A stretch of DNA of 64,000 nt, taken from positions 124,001 to 188,000 of the forward strand of contig CAVTIX010000018.1 in assembly GCA_963734725.1 (NCBI GenBank). Direction: 5' to 3'. Below, piece after piece: positions 8,691 through 16,894 of this stretch; position 1 is the stretch's first letter, and each line of letters opens with the position of its first letter. The notes below the pieces were generated by a model. That model made no database searches. It worked only from the letters and a program-made list of their open reading frames with translations, and was not told where the DNA came from. The DNA is from DASXKD01 sp963734725. Its GTDB lineage: Bacteria; Actinomycetota; Actinomycetes; Streptosporangiales; Streptosporangiaceae. The position numbers and the translations under genes are program-made.

Positions 8691-8975
8691 TCAGGGTTCT
8701 TCGTCCGGGTCGCCCCCGCGGATCAGCCATTCGAGCGAGCTGATGAACTCAGGATCATCATCTGGCCCGATCGTCGGCCCTGGGTTCCCCTCTGCGGTCC
8801 CGCCATGCCGGGCCCGCCCTGCGGGATGTCGTCGCAATGCGTCATCAGCCGCCGGACCCGGCCGTCCTGGGGGCCGCCGGCGCCGCCAGGCCCGCCCTGT
8901 CAGCAGCAGCGCGCCCAGGGTGGCGGCCATCAGTACGGCGATGACCAGCGTGGATACCACACCCAGGAGCACCAT
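8691..8975 (-). CDS. Small membrane protein of unknown function
   Basis: A 94-residue protein beginning ATG 8975. It has one N-terminal TM helix (about residues 2-27, VLLGVVSTLVIAVLMAATLG), an Arg-rich cytoplasmic flank, and an acidic C-terminal tail (DDDPEFISSLEWLIRGGDPDEEP ends the protein). No family is recognised. It is convergent with ccsB and the MITE. No strong ribosome site precedes the ATG. The membrane-then-acidic-tail design is coherent, so it is probably real, but it could be a chance reading frame. Confidence 0.55.
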   Translation of the reverse strand: MVLLGVVSTLVIAVLMAATLGALLLTGRAWRRRRPPGRPGPAADDALRRHPAGRARHGGTAEGNPGPTIGPDDDPEFISSLEWLIRGGDPDEEP

Positions 8976-9141
8976 GGCGGCAGCCTAACTGGCGTTTTGC
9001 CACCTCGTGGGCAAATGAACTGACTCGGCATCGCTTTCCCTGGTAACCCCGCAACTCATGACAGTACGTAGCGAAAGATGACGGTGGCGGCATTTTCGTC
9101 GTACCCTGGCGGCTGCAACGCCGATCGTGGGAGTTAGAAAT

Positions 9142-10215
9142 ATGCGGCTGCGGCTCTTCGACCGCCTCCGCTGGGTGCTGTGGCAAGGATCGGCTCGCTT
9201 GCGGGGCCGGGCAGCCCGATGGCGCCCGGGGGCCTCCCAGCCGGTGCCCGCGGGCGGGCGGCATCGCCGAGCCGACCAGTCTCATCCGGTGGCGCCGGTG
9301 CCAGTGGAGACCATCCCGGCGCAGGCGCCGGGGAACGGGCCGTTCGCCTCGCCGGTCCAGGAGGCGAGGGTGCGCCCGGTCAGCAAGCCGTCCAGGTCGG
9401 CCAAGCCCGGGAGGAGCGATAGCCCGGGACGTGGCGGCAGTCGCCGCGTCGGGGCCGCGAGGGCGGCGGTCCGCGGCGCGCCCCGGTCTGCCGCCCCGGC
9501 CACGATCGCGGCACGGGCCGCGCAGGCGCGGGCGGCGGAGGCCGCGCGGCAGCGCGCGGCGGCGCAGGTGAGCGAGGCGCACAACGGGTGGTACGAGGCC
9601 GCGGAAGCCCGCAAGGTGGCGGTGGGCCACCGGGACTGCGGACCGCTGGAAAAGGTGCTGCATCGCGACTGGGCCGAGGGCGCGGTGCCGCCTCCGGAGG
9701 TGGTGCGGTCCATCGACCGCCTGGCCGAACTGCCCCTCTCGGTGTCCACGCGCCTCGCCGATGGCGTTGATGCGATCCACGTGGGGCCCGGTGGGGTGCC
9801 CGACCTCGATGACATGGGCCGTCTGCACGGGGTTTCGCTGCCATCGGGCCGTGCAACGTGGGACGCCTGCGCGGGCGCCTACGGCGAACGCAAGATCATC
9901 ATTGGCACGCGGCCCTCCGCGGCCCCGGATGTGGTGTGCCATGAGATCGGCCATGCCCTCGATGACCTGGACGGGCCCGGCGGCATGTGGCAGTCGGACT
10001 CGGATGAGTTCCGCGCGCTCTACGGGCGCTGCCAGTTGCGCCTGGTGAGTGATTTCCACCGGCAGGAAGGATCGCTGGGCCGCCGGGAGTTCTTCGCGGA
10101 TGCGTTCGCGGCCATCGCCTCGAGCCAGCGGCCCGCGCTCGTGGACATGCTGGGTGGCGACACAAGGACCGCGCTAGATGTCATGCTGTACTTCAATGTG
10201 CGCTACGGGATCTGA
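9142..10215 (+). CDS. Anthrax lethal factor-like (ATLF) metalloprotease domain protein
   Basis: A 357-residue protein. Residues 1-150 are basic, Pro/Ala/Arg-rich and probably disordered or coiled. The C-terminal half ends in a zinc-protease core, H267-E-I-G-H-A-L-D and the third ligand E316 in REFFADAFA, the spacing and FADAF context of the lethal-factor (M34-type) peptidase domain. No signal peptide is seen. ATG 9142 has GGGAG 8 bp upstream; GTG 9127 overlaps that site. A 91-residue gene follows with no gap, suggesting a partner or inhibitor. Such domains occur in toxins and polymorphic effectors; here the target is unknown. Confidence 0.75.
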   Translation: MRLRLFDRLRWVLWQGSARLRGRAARWRPGASQPVPAGGRHRRADQSHPVAPVPVETIPAQAPGNGPFASPVQEARVRPVSKPSRSAKPGRSDSPGRGGSRRVGAARAAVRGAPRSAAPATIAARAAQARAAEAARQRAAAQVSEAHNGWYEAAEARKVAVGHRDCGPLEKVLHRDWAEGAVPPPEVVRSIDRLAELPLSVSTRLADGVDAIHVGPGGVPDLDDMGRLHGVSLPSGRATWDACAGAYGERKIIIGTRPSAAPDVVCHEIGHALDDLDGPGGMWQSDSDEFRALYGRCQLRLVSDFHRQEGSLGRREFFADAFAAIASSQRPALVDMLGGDTRTALDVMLYFNVRYGI

Positions 10216-10491
10216 GTGATTCGGATGTTTGTCATCAGGCTGCCCAACGGAAACCTCATGGCCCCCGAGTCCGCCTTCGACCATCAGGGCCACGTGGTGG
10301 GTGACGCCTACGTCGAGGTCAGCCCGGCAGACCCGGAGTACGCGCGGCTCGCCAGCCAGGCAATCTCCGAGGAAGAAGTCGACCGCCAGCGGCGCCGCTG
10401 GCGGGAAGATGACGAGGCGCTGCGCCGCGAGTTCGAGGATTACCTCGCCAGCCGGCAACACGACGCCGGCGAGCCCCGGGAACCCGGCTGA
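10216..10491 (+). CDS. Small charged protein coupled to the ATLF-like protease
   Basis: A 91-residue cytosolic protein whose GTG start directly follows the protease TGA (10213-10215), so the two are almost certainly co-translated. The first half (FVIRLPNGNLMAPESAF) looks like a small beta-rich fold; the second half is a highly charged helix (EEEVDRQRRRWREDDEALRREFEDYL). No known family is recognised. A role as inhibitor, immunity protein or adaptor for the protease is an inference from the arrangement only. Confidence 0.65.
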   Translation: MIRMFVIRLPNGNLMAPESAFDHQGHVVGDAYVEVSPADPEYARLASQAISEEEVDRQRRRWREDDEALRREFEDYLASRQHDAGEPREPG

Positions 10492-10675
10492 GCGCGCAGT
10501 AGACCAGCTGGCTGGTGCCACGCCAACCCGGCTCCCACTTCCCGTCTTATCACGCGAAACGGCCGGTTCGGCGTCCGGTATGTCATGGTTTGGCGCCGCT
10601 CCGCGTGATAACGACGGACCTCCGCGCGGCGTTGATGTGACGGACCCAGTCAGCCCCGGGTGCGTGTCGAGAGGT

Positions 10676-10876
10676 TCAAGACGCCGAAGCGCTGCCCGCC
10701 GACTCGCCGCGGAGCAACGCGCGCACTTCCGACTCGCGGAACCTGCGGTGCCCCCCGGGTGTCCGGATGCTGCTGATGCGGCCGGATGCCGCCCACCGGG
10801 TAACCGTCTTCGGGTCTACTCGGAAGAGCGCAGCCACCTCCCCGGGAGTGAGAAGGCGCTCATTGTTCCCATCCAC
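10676..10876 (-). CDS. bldC: BldC-family MerR-type DNA-binding regulator
   Basis: A 66-residue protein made almost wholly of a winged helix-turn-helix: LLTPGEVAALFRVDPKTVTR, then WAASGRISSIRTPGGHRRFRE. This is very close to Streptomyces BldC (68 residues), which binds AT-rich direct repeats cooperatively and times differentiation. AGGAGGGG lies upstream of ATG 10876. The upstream region contains an inverted repeat CTCCG/CGGAG at 10894-10906 and an A/T-rich stretch around 10920-10965, unusual here and a possible self-binding site. Confidence 0.93.
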   Translation of the reverse strand: MDGNNERLLTPGEVAALFRVDPKTVTRWAASGRISSIRTPGGHRRFRESEVRALLRGESAGSASAS

Positions 10877-11337
10877 GTCCTACCCCTCCTAATCTCCGTT
10901 TCGGAGCATGCCATCAGTGTCGCGAAAACATCCGTTTACTTCCTTGTTTTCCCAAAAAATGAGCCGCTGGTGTTGCTTGTCAGCTTCCGGCAGACCCGGC
11001 CGGCCTTCATGGGGCACGGCGCGGGAGAGGGCCGGGCCGATCCCATCCGCTGTGCATGGGAGGTCACAGCCGGGTGGCTGGACGGCCGCGGTGGCGCCGC
11101 GGGCCTGCGCCGCCCGATTAAGGAATACGCCGGGGCGTTATTTCACCACCCGATGTGATTATCTTGTTCCGCGCCGGCGCTACGGGTACCACTCATCGGG
11201 GTTTGCCGGCAATCCCGGTAAGCGGGGATCGTGTCGGCGCGAACCGCCAGGGCGTAAGAACCAGTGCCCGGGCGGGTAATCTGTTGCCGCAACGCACCAG
11301 GCGTCCTCGGCCCACATGGGCTGGCCGGTGATGGCGC
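10877..11337. other. Gene-free interval between bldC and the PLP dehydratase
   Basis: No convincing gene is seen. The bldC-proximal part (10894-10965) is relatively A/T-rich and probably holds the bldC promoter. The part from 11160 to 11330 is rich in short inverted repeats and may be transcribed as a leader, but it matches no riboswitch class that I can identify. Confidence 0.4.
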
Positions 11338-11391
11338 TAGGCGCGTCCCCTAGGTCTATGCCAGGCTGGGTGATCTATGGGACATTCCCTA
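11338..11391. mobile_element. MITE copy B (short form, 54 bp) supplying a start codon
   Basis: Left end TAGGCGCGTCCCCTAGGTCT, right end GATCTATGGGACATTCCCTA. Relative to the long copies, about 125 bp of interior is missing; the sequence goes straight from TATGCC to AGGCTGG. The right end contains ATG 11377, the only good start for the following gene. The element is bounded by TA on both sides in a CTAG context, consistent with a TA target duplication. Confidence 0.78.
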
Positions 11392-12402
11392 GTTACGATC
11401 GAGGAGATCCGGGCCGCGGCGGCCCGCTTGGACAGGGTGACCGTCCGGACGCCGCTGGTCCCGTTCCCGGAAACCACGCCGCGCCTGCTCGTCAAGCCCG
11501 AGTCCCTGCAGCCCACCGGGTCCTTCAAGCTGCGCGGCGCCTTCGCGGCGATCAGCGCGCTGTCCGCTGCGCAGCGCGCGCGGGGAGTGGTGGCACACTC
11601 CAGCGGGAACCACGGCCTCGCCGTCGCGTACGCGGCCGCGGCGCTGGGCGTTCCGGCGGTCGTGGTCGTGCCGAGCGACGCCGCTGAGGTCAAGGTCGCC
11701 GCGGCGGCCCGGCACGGGGCGCGGATCGTGACCGTCGAGCCCACGCTGGCGGCCCGGATCGCCGGCGCGCAGGAATTGGCCGACCGGCACGGGCACACGC
11801 TGATCCCGCCGTTCGACCACCGTGACGTGATCGCGGGCCAGGGCACGATCGGCCTGGAGATCGCGGCCGACTGCCCCGAGGCGGACCTGGTGCTGGTCCC
11901 GGTCAGCGGTGGCGGCCTGATCTCGGGCATCGCGGCGGCCGTCTGCGTGGCATGCCCTGGGGCCAAGGTGATCGGGGTGGAGCCGGAGCTCGCCGCGGAC
12001 GCGCGGGAGTCGTTGCGGCGCGGCGAACGGGTCGCGTGGCCGCCCAGCGCCACCGGGCGGACGATCGCCGACGCGCTGCGGGTGGAGCAGGTCGGTGAGC
12101 TGCCGCTGCAGCACATACTCGGCCTCGTCCATGACATCGTCACCGTCACCGAGGACGAGATCCGCGAGGCGATCCGGCTGACGGCGACCCGGGCCCGGCT
12201 GGTTGCCGAACCCGGCGGCGTCGTGGCTGTGGCCGCCTGGCTGTTCCGGGACGACCTGCCTCGCGCGCACACTCCCGTGGCGGTGCTGTCGGGCGGGAAC
12301 ATCGATCCGGCGCTGCTCGCTGAGTGCCTCCGCGCCCCAGCCGGTCCGGCGCCCCGCCCCGGGGCCGCGATCCGGGAAGGACCACGCACGGTCCCCGGGT
12401 GA
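11377..12402 (+). CDS. Threonine/serine dehydratase-like PLP enzyme (fold type II)
   Basis: A 341-residue cytosolic enzyme. The PLP lysine is K51 in TGSFKLRGA, the phosphate loop is SSGNHGLAVAYAA, and the glycine-rich PVSGGGLISG motif follows. It has no C-terminal ACT domain, so it resembles catabolic threonine dehydratase, serine racemase or related ammonia-lyases; substrate cannot be decided. The family N-terminus is normally VTIEEI-like. Here the ATG and first codons (MGHSL) come from the end of MITE copy B, and no purine-rich ribosome site precedes it. Confidence 0.87.
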   Translation: MGHSLVTIEEIRAAAARLDRVTVRTPLVPFPETTPRLLVKPESLQPTGSFKLRGAFAAISALSAAQRARGVVAHSSGNHGLAVAYAAAALGVPAVVVVPSDAAEVKVAAAARHGARIVTVEPTLAARIAGAQELADRHGHTLIPPFDHRDVIAGQGTIGLEIAADCPEADLVLVPVSGGGLISGIAAAVCVACPGAKVIGVEPELAADARESLRRGERVAWPPSATGRTIADALRVEQVGELPLQHILGLVHDIVTVTEDEIREAIRLTATRARLVAEPGGVVAVAAWLFRDDLPRAHTPVAVLSGGNIDPALLAECLRAPAGPAPRPGAAIREGPRTVPG

Positions 12403-12492
12403 CAGTGCCACGGCGCGGCCCCCCGATTGACACCCCGCAGTAATCCACCGGCCGTGAGGCAACGCCGCGCATTGCCCTAAGCTGGGCTCGTT

Positions 12493-12735
12493 ATGCGCGC
12501 CACGGTTGCTTATACCACCGCGAGGATCCTGCTGTTCGTCGCGGCGACCGGCCTGATCTACCTGGCCGGCGCGCGGGGGCTGCTGCTGCTCGGCCTGGCC
12601 CTGCTGTTGAGCGGCGCGGCCAGCTACGTGCTCCTGTCCCGCCAGCGCGACGCCATGGCGGGCGCGCTAAGCAGGCGGCTCACCTCGTTCCGGTCCAGGC
12701 TCGACGCCGGCGCCCGGGCGGAGGACGACGATTAG
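12493..12735 (+). CDS. DUF4229 small membrane protein
   Basis: An 80-residue protein with two predicted TM helices (about residues 10-28 and 30-48) and a basic then acidic cytoplasmic tail. Length and the VAYTTARILLFVAATGLIYL-type start match the actinobacterial DUF4229 family, whose function is unknown. Its stop TAG overlaps the stop of the convergent APS kinase gene by 4 bp. Confidence 0.82.
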   Translation: MRATVAYTTARILLFVAATGLIYLAGARGLLLLGLALLLSGAASYVLLSRQRDAMAGALSRRLTSFRSRLDAGARAEDDD

Positions 12736-14333
12736 CTTGCGGGGTCCTTCAGCCAGCCACCGCCGGTAAGCAGCCCGAACACCGCCTCCACCGCCTCTTG
12801 CCTGCTCATCACCGACGTGTCGATAGTCAGGTCGGCGTTTCTCGGCGCCTCGTACGGGTCGGAGATCCCGGTGAAGTGTTCGATGAGCCCTGCGCGTGCC
12901 TTGGCGTACAGGCCCTTGCGGTCGCGTGCCTCGCAGACCGCTACCGGCGTCGCGACGTGGATGAGCAGGAAATCGCCCACCTCGCTGACCATCCGGCGCA
13001 CCTGTGCCCTGGCCGCCTCGTAGGGGGCGATTGGCGCGCAGATCGCGATGCCGCCGTGCCGGGCGACCTCGGTGGCCACGTAACCGATCCGGGCGATGTT
13101 CAGGTCGCGGTCGGCGCGGGAGAAGGTGAGCCCGGCCGACAGGAGCTGCCGGACCAGGTCTCCGTCGAGCAATGACACCGTCCGGTCGCCGCGCTCGGCC
13201 AGGGCGTCGCGTAGTGCCCGGGCGATCGTCGACTTGCCGGATCCGGACAGGCCGGTGAAGAAAACGACCACGCCGCGTTCCCGCCGCGGCGGGCGGGCCC
13301 GGCGCAGCTCCGCGGTCACCCCCGGCGGCGCAAACCATGCGGGCACGTCCTCACCCCGGTCGAGCAGGTCTTCCAGCTCGCCGGCGGCCAGGTCGGACTG
13401 CTCGGTGCCGGGCTCGATGAGCGCGAGCGGGCGCCACACCTCGGCCGCCCGGTCGTATGCCCATTCGCCACCGGGCATCACCGGGATCGGCGCCTCGACG
13501 CGCACATCGTCGTGGGCAAGCCGGCCACCGCGGTCCGCGTCGCGCTCGTCCATGAGCAGGTGCGTGGCGCCGTAGGCAGCCGCGACCACGGCCCGGATCG
13601 CGATCTCTCGTGCCCCGGTGGTGTCCCTGGGTGCGAGCGGAACCGGCACGAGCAGGGTGCCGGGCGGCAGGTGCCTGGCCGCCGCGTTCACCGCGCGCAC
13701 CAGCGCCTCCGGCCGGATCACCACCTCAGCCGGGCCGCTGACCAGCGGCAGAAGCAGCAGCCTGGCCTTGAGCTGCCCGGCGAAATGCCGGAGCTGGCCG
13801 ATCTGGCGGCTGTTGAGCGGGCGCCGGGTCGCGAACGCGAGCACCGGGCCATCACCCAGCTCCGCCCGCACCTGCGCCGGGGTCCGCCGCAACGCCCGGA
13901 ATGGGCCGTGCTCGGGCTCGCGGAACCCGGTCACCGGCCCGCTGAGCCGGACCATGGCCGCGCCGGCGCTATCCGCCCGCGCATGCCGGCCCGTCTGCCC
14001 GTAGCGTTCCTGCTGCCGCACCGGGGACCGTCCGGTGATGTCCAGGATGGCCAGCGGGGCGCCTTCGGGGTCGTTGAGCGTGAGCTTGGTCGCCGCCGCC
14101 GGAACCGCGCTCTCGGGAACGTCGAGCACCACGGGCACCGGCCATGGCGTGCCGTCCACGAGCGCGCCCTTCTCGGTGACCGCCGCCACGTCGGCCGGGC
14201 CGAGGAATCCGGTCAGCGGTGGGAACGCGCCCATCAACAGGAGTTCCAGGTCGCCGAGCTGACCTTCGGTGAGAGTCCAGGAGGGAAGGCCGGTGATGTC
14301 CGCGGCCGGCCCGGCCGCCGCCTCAGCGGTCAC
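12732..14333 (-). CDS. cysC: Adenylylsulfate kinase with N-terminal ATP-sulfurylase-like domain
   Basis: A 533-residue fusion. Residues 1-350 resemble ATP sulfurylase (PUA-like then catalytic fold). Residues 350-533 are APS kinase, with Walker A GLSGSGKST near 359-367 and SLLDGDLVRQLLSAGLTFS. The kinase makes PAPS from APS. In the sulfurylase part the usual QTRNPxHxxH is replaced by ATRRPLNSRQ (around 167-178), and the GRDHAG loop is not preserved, so that domain is probably catalytically dead. Start GTG 14333 follows GGAGG closely; the frame extends 41 codons further upstream without a better start. Confidence 0.9.
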   Translation of the reverse strand: MTAEAAAGPAADITGLPSWTLTEGQLGDLELLLMGAFPPLTGFLGPADVAAVTEKGALVDGTPWPVPVVLDVPESAVPAAATKLTLNDPEGAPLAILDITGRSPVRQQERYGQTGRHARADSAGAAMVRLSGPVTGFREPEHGPFRALRRTPAQVRAELGDGPVLAFATRRPLNSRQIGQLRHFAGQLKARLLLLPLVSGPAEVVIRPEALVRAVNAAARHLPPGTLLVPVPLAPRDTTGAREIAIRAVVAAAYGATHLLMDERDADRGGRLAHDDVRVEAPIPVMPGGEWAYDRAAEVWRPLALIEPGTEQSDLAAGELEDLLDRGEDVPAWFAPPGVTAELRRARPPRRERGVVVFFTGLSGSGKSTIARALRDALAERGDRTVSLLDGDLVRQLLSAGLTFSRADRDLNIARIGYVATEVARHGGIAICAPIAPYEAARAQVRRMVSEVGDFLLIHVATPVAVCEARDRKGLYAKARAGLIEHFTGISDPYEAPRNADLTIDTSVMSRQEAVEAVFGLLTGGGWLKDPAS

Positions 14334-14550
14334 ATCCACCTCCGTATGGGCCAGCCCACTCCGCTGGGCCGTGATCCAGGCCCCGGCAACCGCCAGGCAA
14401 GCCCGAGGGTACACGCACAGTGACGGCCGGGCCAGGCGGTTCCGGCAGGCCGGCAACCGCCGCTGCGCATCCGCTCCGCCACCTGGGCGCCGGCCGCCAG
14501 GACGGCCATGAGCCGTGTCCTGCGGGCCGTCCCCGTTCGCTACCCGCGGC

Positions 14551-16644
14551 TCAGAGTATCCGGGCGAACCTGTCCTCCGGCTTGCGGATGACGTACAGCA
14601 GATCTTCGTGCGCTGCGGTCAGCCGGCCGCGGGACAGCCAGGCCACAATCTTCTGCGCGGCAAGGTATCCATGCGGGCCCCGCGGCAGCCCCCCGGCCAG
14701 CCCGCCCAGCGCCCCGCGCTCCGCGACCACCAGGCCGTGCAGCAGGACATAGGCCTGAACGCCGCGGGCGGAGGCGAGCCGTTCGTACACCGGGAAATGC
14801 GGCCCGGGCTCACCGGGCTGCAGCTTGTGCCAGATGGCCTGCTGGACAGGCCCGGGCAGCACCCGGTCGAGAAAGCCCGCCGCGCTGTCCCGGTCGCGGA
14901 ACCGCAGCAGCAGGAGCCCGCCCGGCTTGACGGCGGCAAGCAGCCGGTCCAGGACCAGTTCGGCATGCTCAACCCGGGTCAGCAACTCCGAACACTGGAC
15001 GATGTCATAGGCCCGCGGCGGGAGCGGCACGCTGCGCAGGTCGGCGAGGACGGCACCGGCGAGATGCTGATGCTGGGCGACGGCCGCGCGGGCGACCTCG
15101 CTGTCCTCGTCGATCATGCTGATGCTCAGGCTGGCGCCGGCGGCGCTCAGCGCGTCCACGCCCAGGTCCTCCGCGGTGGTGCAGCCGGCCTGCAGAATCG
15201 CGATCTGCTGCCCGGAGTGCTCCGCCGCGTAGGACCGGATGTGCCGGCCGAACAGGTCATCCCTGGCCAGGCGCGGCGCCGGCGCGGCCAGGACCGCTCT
15301 CCCGGCATCGGCCGCGCCCGAAGCGGCGCCCGTGGGAGCGGTGCCCACGGAACCAGGACCGGCCGGAATCACCATGGCCGGGGGAGCGGCCGCCGACGAC
15401 GCGCCGACCGGGCGGCGCGCGGCGCGCGGCGCAGGGGCTGGGGCGGCGGTAGCCGGGGGAGTATCGGTAGCCGGAGGAGCAGCGGGGGCCGGCGGCCTGG
15501 TCGCGGCTCGGCCCGGTACCGGCGCCGCGGGCGCCGCCGGGCCGGGGGTTGCCGCGCGGAACCTGGCCGGGGATGACGCGCCAGGCGCACCGGACGGAGT
15601 GCCCGGGCCACGGCCCGCGGGCGGCAGCAGCCGCACGCTGCCGGTGGAAGGGAACTCGTAGGGCACCGAGCTCGGCACCGGAGGCTGGAACCACCCGGTG
15701 TCCGCCGGTTCGTCCGCAGCCGTCGCGGGCACGCCGGTTGCCAGCTCGGCGCCCGGCGTCGCAGGCCGGTCCGCAGCCGGGACCGCGGGCAACAAGTCGG
15801 TCTCTGCCAGCGCATCGGCCGCGGGCCCAGGCAAAGGCGGGCGCGCTCCGGCGGTGGCGGGCACAAACCGCCAGGACGTATCGGCGGGTACATCCGGCGG
15901 GTCGCTGGCCGGCGCCGGGTCCTTCGGCGAATCACCCGAGGCGCCGGGCGCAACGGCGCTCGCGCCGGCCGCGACCGGCCGTGCGACGTCCGCGCTTGAT
16001 CCGGCAGGCGCGGCGGGCGCAGGTGACCCTGCTGGGGACGGCGTTGCCGAATTGGGCGCCTGGCGCGCCGATGGTGTGGCGGTTGCGGGCTGACGGGCCG
16101 GGCTGCCTGCCGGGCTGCTGGCTGGCGGGGTGGCCGGCGAACCGCTGGCGGGGGCCGGTCGCGCGCCGGCGGGCGGTACCCGTGCGGAATTGCCGGCCGG
16201 AGGCGCGTCCGGCGCTGCTGCGGCAGCCGGGGCTGGCCTGGTGATGCCCTCCGCTGGCAGCGGCGGAGCGGCGCTTGGCACTGCAGACGGGCCGGGTGCG
16301 GGTGTGACAGCCGTAGGCGGCGCTGCCGGAGCATCGGCGGGGCGCGCGTCCGGCGCTGCGGCGGCCGGGGCGGGCCGGGTGATGCCCTCTGCTGGCAGCG
16401 GCGGGACGGTGTCATCAGGCTCGGCCGGTGCGGGGCCGGCCGTTGCCTCCGGCGGGCCGGCGGGCGCTGGCGTTTTCGGCGGGGCGGCGCTCTGGTCATC
16501 GTCGGCGCGCGCGGCCCGTTGACGGCTGCCCGGCCGCGCCCGGCTGACCACACGGGCGGGCTGCCTTCCGGCGGCGCGCCTGGGGGCGGGACCGGTTCCC
16601 CCTCCCGTCGGGTTCTCCCCGGGGTTCCCGTTCTCCGGTGTCAC
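14551..16644 (-). CDS. SAM methyltransferase with long disordered Pro/Ala-rich N-terminal arm
   Basis: A 697-residue protein. Residues 1 to about 460 are low-complexity Pro/Ala/Gly-rich with internal repeats (PLPAEGITRPAPAAAA occurs twice) and isolated aromatic patches (TGWFQPP, TSWRFVP). The C-terminal 230 residues form a class I methyltransferase: motif I-like AILQAGCTTAEDLG, an acidic strand end MIDED, DIVQCSELL and VKPGGLLLLRFRD. The substrate is unknown. GTG 16644 has a weak ribosome site; the true start could be further in. It is divergent from mfd. Confidence 0.75.
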   Translation of the reverse strand: MTPENGNPGENPTGGGTGPAPRRAAGRQPARVVSRARPGSRQRAARADDDQSAAPPKTPAPAGPPEATAGPAPAEPDDTVPPLPAEGITRPAPAAAAPDARPADAPAAPPTAVTPAPGPSAVPSAAPPLPAEGITRPAPAAAAAPDAPPAGNSARVPPAGARPAPASGSPATPPASSPAGSPARQPATATPSARQAPNSATPSPAGSPAPAAPAGSSADVARPVAAGASAVAPGASGDSPKDPAPASDPPDVPADTSWRFVPATAGARPPLPGPAADALAETDLLPAVPAADRPATPGAELATGVPATAADEPADTGWFQPPVPSSVPYEFPSTGSVRLLPPAGRGPGTPSGAPGASSPARFRAATPGPAAPAAPVPGRAATRPPAPAAPPATDTPPATAAPAPAPRAARRPVGASSAAAPPAMVIPAGPGSVGTAPTGAASGAADAGRAVLAAPAPRLARDDLFGRHIRSYAAEHSGQQIAILQAGCTTAEDLGVDALSAAGASLSISMIDEDSEVARAAVAQHQHLAGAVLADLRSVPLPPRAYDIVQCSELLTRVEHAELVLDRLLAAVKPGGLLLLRFRDRDSAAGFLDRVLPGPVQQAIWHKLQPGEPGPHFPVYERLASARGVQAYVLLHGLVVAERGALGGLAGGLPRGPHGYLAAQKIVAWLSRGRLTAAHEDLLYVIRKPEDRFARIL

Positions 16645-16804
16645 GGGACCATAGCGTAGCCTGATGCTTTTGCGAATTTATGGGGGAGCCGCAGAAGGTT
16701 CTGCGGCCCGCGCCGGAAACGTCCCCACGTGACTGGGACAACTGCCGGTCAGAAGGCAATAAGGTGGAAGTATCCCGCATCCGCGTCCAGCGCTCGCTGA
16801 CGTC

Positions 16805-16859
16805 GGGGTGTGCCAGATAGGTCTCTGCCGGGCTGGATGACCTGTAGGGCATGGCCCTA
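16805..16859. mobile_element. MITE copy C (short form, 55 bp) upstream of mfd
   Basis: Left end GGGGTGTGCCAGATAGGTCT, right end GACCTGTAGGGCATGGCCCTA. The interior is deleted at the same point as in copy B (CTGCC joined to GGGCTGG). It ends 35 bp before the mfd ATG, so it may contribute to the mfd 5' leader or promoter. Confidence 0.7.
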
Positions 16860-16894
16860 ATGCGGGCCTTTCGTGCTGTCTACCCAGGGATGCC

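Noticed and set aside
11160..11330. Possible riboswitch upstream of the PLP dehydratase.
   Set aside because: Several short stems are seen, but none of the conserved cores of known classes (cobalamin, c-di-AMP, SAM, glycine, ZTP) could be matched with confidence.
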